Notes under the pieces: model-generated
The model's input: the letters and a program-made list of their open reading frames with translations, nothing else
Told to the model about the DNA's origin: nothing
Databases searched by the model: none
Shown: in pieces, positions 61,691-64,000 of the stretch
Layout of the letters: each line of letters opens with the position of its first letter
How positions within the stretch are numbered: position 1 is the first letter of the stretch
From: Falsiroseomonas frigidaquae
Lineage (GTDB): Bacteria > Pseudomonadota > Alphaproteobacteria > Acetobacterales > Acetobacteraceae
Direction of reading: 5' to 3'
Length of the DNA: 64,000 nucleotides
NCBI RefSeq assembly: GCF_012163145.1
Contig: NZ_JAAVTX010000007.1
Span: forward strand, 310,001-374,000
Made by a program: the position numbers and the translations under genes

Positions 61691-62404
61691 ATGGCGGAAA
61701 AAAATCTTGGTGTTCCGGTGCTTGGCGTGCTCGGCGGCATGGGGCCGCTGGCTTCCGCGCAGTTCATGCTGCGGCTGACCCTGCTGACGCCGGCCGAGCG
61801 CGACCAGGACCACATCCCCGCCGTGCTGTGGTCCAACCCCCGCGTGCCGGACCGCACCGCGGCGCGACTGGCGGGCGGCGAGGACCCCCTGCCCGCCCTG
61901 CTGCGCGGCATCCGCGGCCTGGAGGCTGCCGGCGCCGGCGCCATCGCCATCCCCTGCAACACCGCGCATGGCTGGTTCGAGGGCATGCAGGCGGCCACCG
62001 CCCTGCCCATCCTGCACATCGTCGATGCGGCGGAGGCGGAGCTGCTGCGGCTCGGCGTCACCCCCGGCCCGATCGGCCTGATGGGCACCGCGGGCACCCT
62101 GGCGATGCGGCTCTACCAGGAAAGGCTGGAGCCACGCGGCTGGACCTGCCTGGTGCCGGAGCCGGCCGAGATGGACCGCCTGGTCTCCCCCGGCATCGCG
62201 GAGGTGAAGGCCAACCGCGTGGCCGAGGCCCATGGCCCGCTGGCGGAGGCGGCCCGTGCCCTGGTGGCGCGCGGCGCGCGGGCGGTGGTGCTGGGCTGCA
62301 CGGAAATCCCGCTCGGCATCGCCGCCGGCCCGGCGCTGCCCTTCCCGGTCTGCGATACGATCGACGCGCTGGCGCGGGCGGCGCTCCACTGGGCCGGGAA
62401 GTAG
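61691..62404 (+). CDS. Aspartate/glutamate racemase family protein
   Basis: 237 residues. Two catalytic cysteines are kept: Cys89 in AIAIPCNTAHGW and Cys203 in VVLGCTEIPLG; VLGVLGGMGPLAS opens the protein as in YgeA/RacD-type racemases. It interconverts L- and D-amino acids (Asp, Glu or others) without cofactor. Start ATG 61691 is chosen by the fold. Divergent from the TRAP receptor across only 44 bp. Confidence 0.92.
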   Translation: MAEKNLGVPVLGVLGGMGPLASAQFMLRLTLLTPAERDQDHIPAVLWSNPRVPDRTAARLAGGEDPLPALLRGIRGLEAAGAGAIAIPCNTAHGWFEGMQAATALPILHIVDAAEAELLRLGVTPGPIGLMGTAGTLAMRLYQERLEPRGWTCLVPEPAEMDRLVSPGIAEVKANRVAEAHGPLAEAARALVARGARAVVLGCTEIPLGIAAGPALPFPVCDTIDALARAALHWAGK

Positions 62405-62483
62405 GCGCCACGAGTACAATTATGGCTCCCGGAGGCTCCGCAACCGCAGCAAATGCTGTATGAACAGCAGCTTGTGGTGAGTT

Positions 62484-63674
62484 GTGGAGATATCGTGGCA
62501 GGGAACTTCCGCCGCGCCGCAGCATTATTCCCTGGAAGACCGCCAAAGGGGCTCCCTCTTGGACAACTTCACTTTCGCGGCGCGGCGCGTCGTCGCCTCC
62601 TTCACCTTCGTCCCGGCCTGGCTGCTCAGCCTGATCGTGCTGGCTGCGGGGATCTTCCTGGCGATCCAGGCGCATCGGGTGCTGTTCCGCGCGGCCACCC
62701 GCATGGTGGCGGAACGCGACCTGTTCTGGCGATCCCTGGTGCAGCGCACCGAGGGTCCGTCCCGGCTGACCCTGATGATGATCGCGGTCGCCTTCGCCGC
62801 CTCCATCGCGCCGCTGACCAATGGGCAGGCCAACGTCATCCGCCATCTGCTGCTGGTCTGCTTCATCGCGCTGGTCGGCTGGACGGCGCGTACCGTGCTG
62901 CATATCTGGGTGACGATCTATCTGCGACGCTTCAAGCTGGATTCAGAGGACAACCTCCTCGCCCGCAAGCACACCACCCAGTCCCGGATCCTGCAGCGGG
63001 TCGCAGGCTGGCTGATCGTCACCATCACCATCGCCGTGGCGCTGATGACCTTCGAGGGGGTGCGGCAATACGGCGTTTCCCTGCTGGCATCCGCCGGTGC
63101 CGCCGGCCTGGTGCTCGGCCTGGCGCTGCAGCCCTTGCTGAAGAACCTTGTCGCCGGCATCCAGCTGGCGGTCACCCAGCCGATCCGGCTGGAGGATGCG
63201 GTGATCGTCGAGGGCGAATGGGGCAATGTGGAGGAGGTGACCTCCACCTATGTCGTCATCCGCCTGTGGGACTGGCGCCGCATGGTGCTGCCGCTGAGCT
63301 ACTTCCTGGAACACCCCTTCCAGAACTGGACGCGCGAAAGCGCCAGCCTGATCGGCACGGCGATGATCCATGTGGACTACACGGCGCCGGTGGATGTCAT
63401 GCGCCGCAAGCTGGTGGAGATCGCCGAGGGCTCCCGCCTCTGGGACGGGCGGGTGGTCAACCTGCAGGTGACGGAGCTGCGGGCGGAGACCATGGAGGTC
63501 CGCATGCTGGTCAGCGCCACCAATGCCGGCCGCACCTTCGACCTGCGCTGCGAGGTGCGGGAGAAGATGATCGCCTTCCTGCAGGCCGAACACCCCGGCG
63601 CCCTGCCGCGCGGCCGCGCCGAGGTGCTGGGCCAGTCGGAGATGCCGGCGGCCCGGCGTGCGCTGGCCGCTTGA
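62484..63674 (+). CDS. MscS-family mechanosensitive channel
   Basis: 396 residues from GTG 62484; TTG 62559 with AAGGGG upstream is an alternative start. Four to five membrane helices precede the pore helix region LLASAGAAGLVLGLALQPLLKN (residues about 195-216) and the MscS beta domain (LEDAVIVEGEWGNVEEVTSTY; LPLSYFLEHPFQNWTR). A cytoplasmic C-terminal domain follows. Opens on membrane tension to release solutes. No clear terminator in the 29 bp before the convergent regulator gene. Confidence 0.9.
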   Translation: MEISWQGTSAAPQHYSLEDRQRGSLLDNFTFAARRVVASFTFVPAWLLSLIVLAAGIFLAIQAHRVLFRAATRMVAERDLFWRSLVQRTEGPSRLTLMMIAVAFAASIAPLTNGQANVIRHLLLVCFIALVGWTARTVLHIWVTIYLRRFKLDSEDNLLARKHTTQSRILQRVAGWLIVTITIAVALMTFEGVRQYGVSLLASAGAAGLVLGLALQPLLKNLVAGIQLAVTQPIRLEDAVIVEGEWGNVEEVTSTYVVIRLWDWRRMVLPLSYFLEHPFQNWTRESASLIGTAMIHVDYTAPVDVMRRKLVEIAEGSRLWDGRVVNLQVTELRAETMEVRMLVSATNAGRTFDLRCEVREKMIAFLQAEHPGALPRGRAEVLGQSEMPAARRALAA

Positions 63675-63703
63675 AAGCCCCGGGTGATCCCGCCCGGTGG
63701 CTC

Positions 63704-64000
63704 CTAGACCGCCTCGGGGTCGAACAGGTAGCCGACCCCGCGGACGGTGCGGATCGCCATCGGCCGGGTCGGGTTGCGCTCCACCTTGCGGCGCAGCCGC
63801 ATGATGCGCAGGTCGATGGCGCGGTCGAAGGCCTCCGGCTCCTCGTCGCCGGAGGTGCGCTCCAGCAGCCAGTCGCGGTGCAGGGCCCGGTTCGGGTGTT
63901 CCACGAACAGCTTCAGCAGGGTGAACTCACCCTCCGTCAGCGTGTCCTCGCGCCCCTCCGCCGTCACCAGCAGGCCGCGCTTCAGGTCCAGCACGGCACC
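63704..64000 (-). CDS. OmpR-family response regulator, C-terminal DNA-binding part (partial)
   Basis: The last ~98 codons of a response regulator; the receiver lies beyond the right edge. The winged-helix output domain is clear: LTEGEFTLLKLFVEHPNRAL, LLERTSGDEEPEAFDRAIDL, RIMRLRRKVERNP and IRTVRGVGYLFDP. The stop codon is at 63704-63706. A partner histidine kinase is expected nearby outside the window. Confidence 0.92.
   Translation of the reverse strand, partial: GAVLDLKRGLLVTAEGREDTLTEGEFTLLKLFVEHPNRALHRDWLLERTSGDEEPEAFDRAIDLRIMRLRRKVERNPTRPMAIRTVRGVGYLFDPEAV

Overview
The window is very GC-rich and densely coded on both strands. It looks like a chromosome segment of an environmental alphaproteobacterium, most likely an Acetobacteraceae/Roseomonas-type member of the Rhodospirillales. 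This rests on gene content: tripartite-tricarboxylate (Bug) and TRAP solute receptors, a fused PcaL, a SorAB-type sulfite dehydrogenase, an FeS-cluster photolyase-like protein, and many ATGA-coupled operons. Taxonomy is inference; there is no rRNA or marker comparison here. I saw no tRNA, rRNA, insertion sequence, prophage or CRISPR array.

Layout. 0-6.8 kb (minus strand): a beta-hydroxyacid dehydrogenase, an aldehyde dehydrogenase and three tandem family-5 (peptide-type) solute-binding proteins with no permease in view; the last one runs off the left edge. 6.9-8.4 kb: a GtrA flippase plus polyprenyl-type glycosyltransferase pair. 8.5-12.5 kb: a type I secretion operon (ABC exporter, HlyD adaptor) bracketed by two small proteins of unknown function. 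12.6-14.6 kb: galE and a MepA-type murein endopeptidase. 14.8-16.5 kb: ATPase and permease of a nitrate/sulfonate-type ABC importer without its receptor. 16.6-21.1 kb: dgoK-dgoA and a complete TRAP transporter, probably a galactonate/sugar-acid uptake and KDPGal catabolism unit.

21.1-23.9 kb: a zinc-stress operon (COG0523 GTPase and DUF1826 protein) behind a near-perfect Zur box, divergent from an ArsR-type repressor and SRPBCC pair. 23.9-28.7 kb: an SbmA/YddA-type ABC protein, small DUF1499/DUF3253 proteins, a PNPOx-like flavoprotein and an FAD oxidoreductase, then a single-domain response regulator. 28.7-33.8 kb: the protocatechuate operon pcaF-pcaL-pcaH-pcaG-pcaB, which converts protocatechuate toward succinyl-CoA and acetyl-CoA but lacks pcaIJ and a regulator here. 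34.1-35.8 kb: sorAB sulfite dehydrogenase. 35.9-43.3 kb: a catabolic cluster with three Bug receptors, a DapA-like aldolase/lyase, a Gfo/Idh/MocA oxidoreductase, a dihydroxyphthalate-decarboxylase-like protein and an NHL-repeat protein.

43.4-46.7 kb: two tiny membrane proteins, a YebC/PmpR regulator and a c-di-GMP phosphodiesterase with a degenerate GGDEF site. 46.67-46.88 kb: a 23-bp tandem minisatellite. 46.9-53.0 kb: GNAT, FeS photolyase-like protein, DUF6134, SDR, SixA phosphatase, CHAD protein and a secreted nuclease. 53.2-54.6 kb: gltA citrate synthase with a good terminator. 54.6-55.7 kb: an unusual non-coding stretch, an unrecognised protein and a perfect 18-bp hairpin. 55.8-63.7 kb: an iron-type ABC receptor and permease without ATPase, a GNAT, two divergent TauE/SafE permeases, an orphan TRAP receptor, an Asp/Glu racemase and an MscS channel. 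The right edge cuts an OmpR-type response regulator.

The clearest unusual signals are the 23-bp minisatellite, the Zur-controlled operon, the palindrome-rich gap upstream of the unknown gene at 55.0 kb, the T1SS operon with two unknown partners, and stop codons placed inside hairpin loops.
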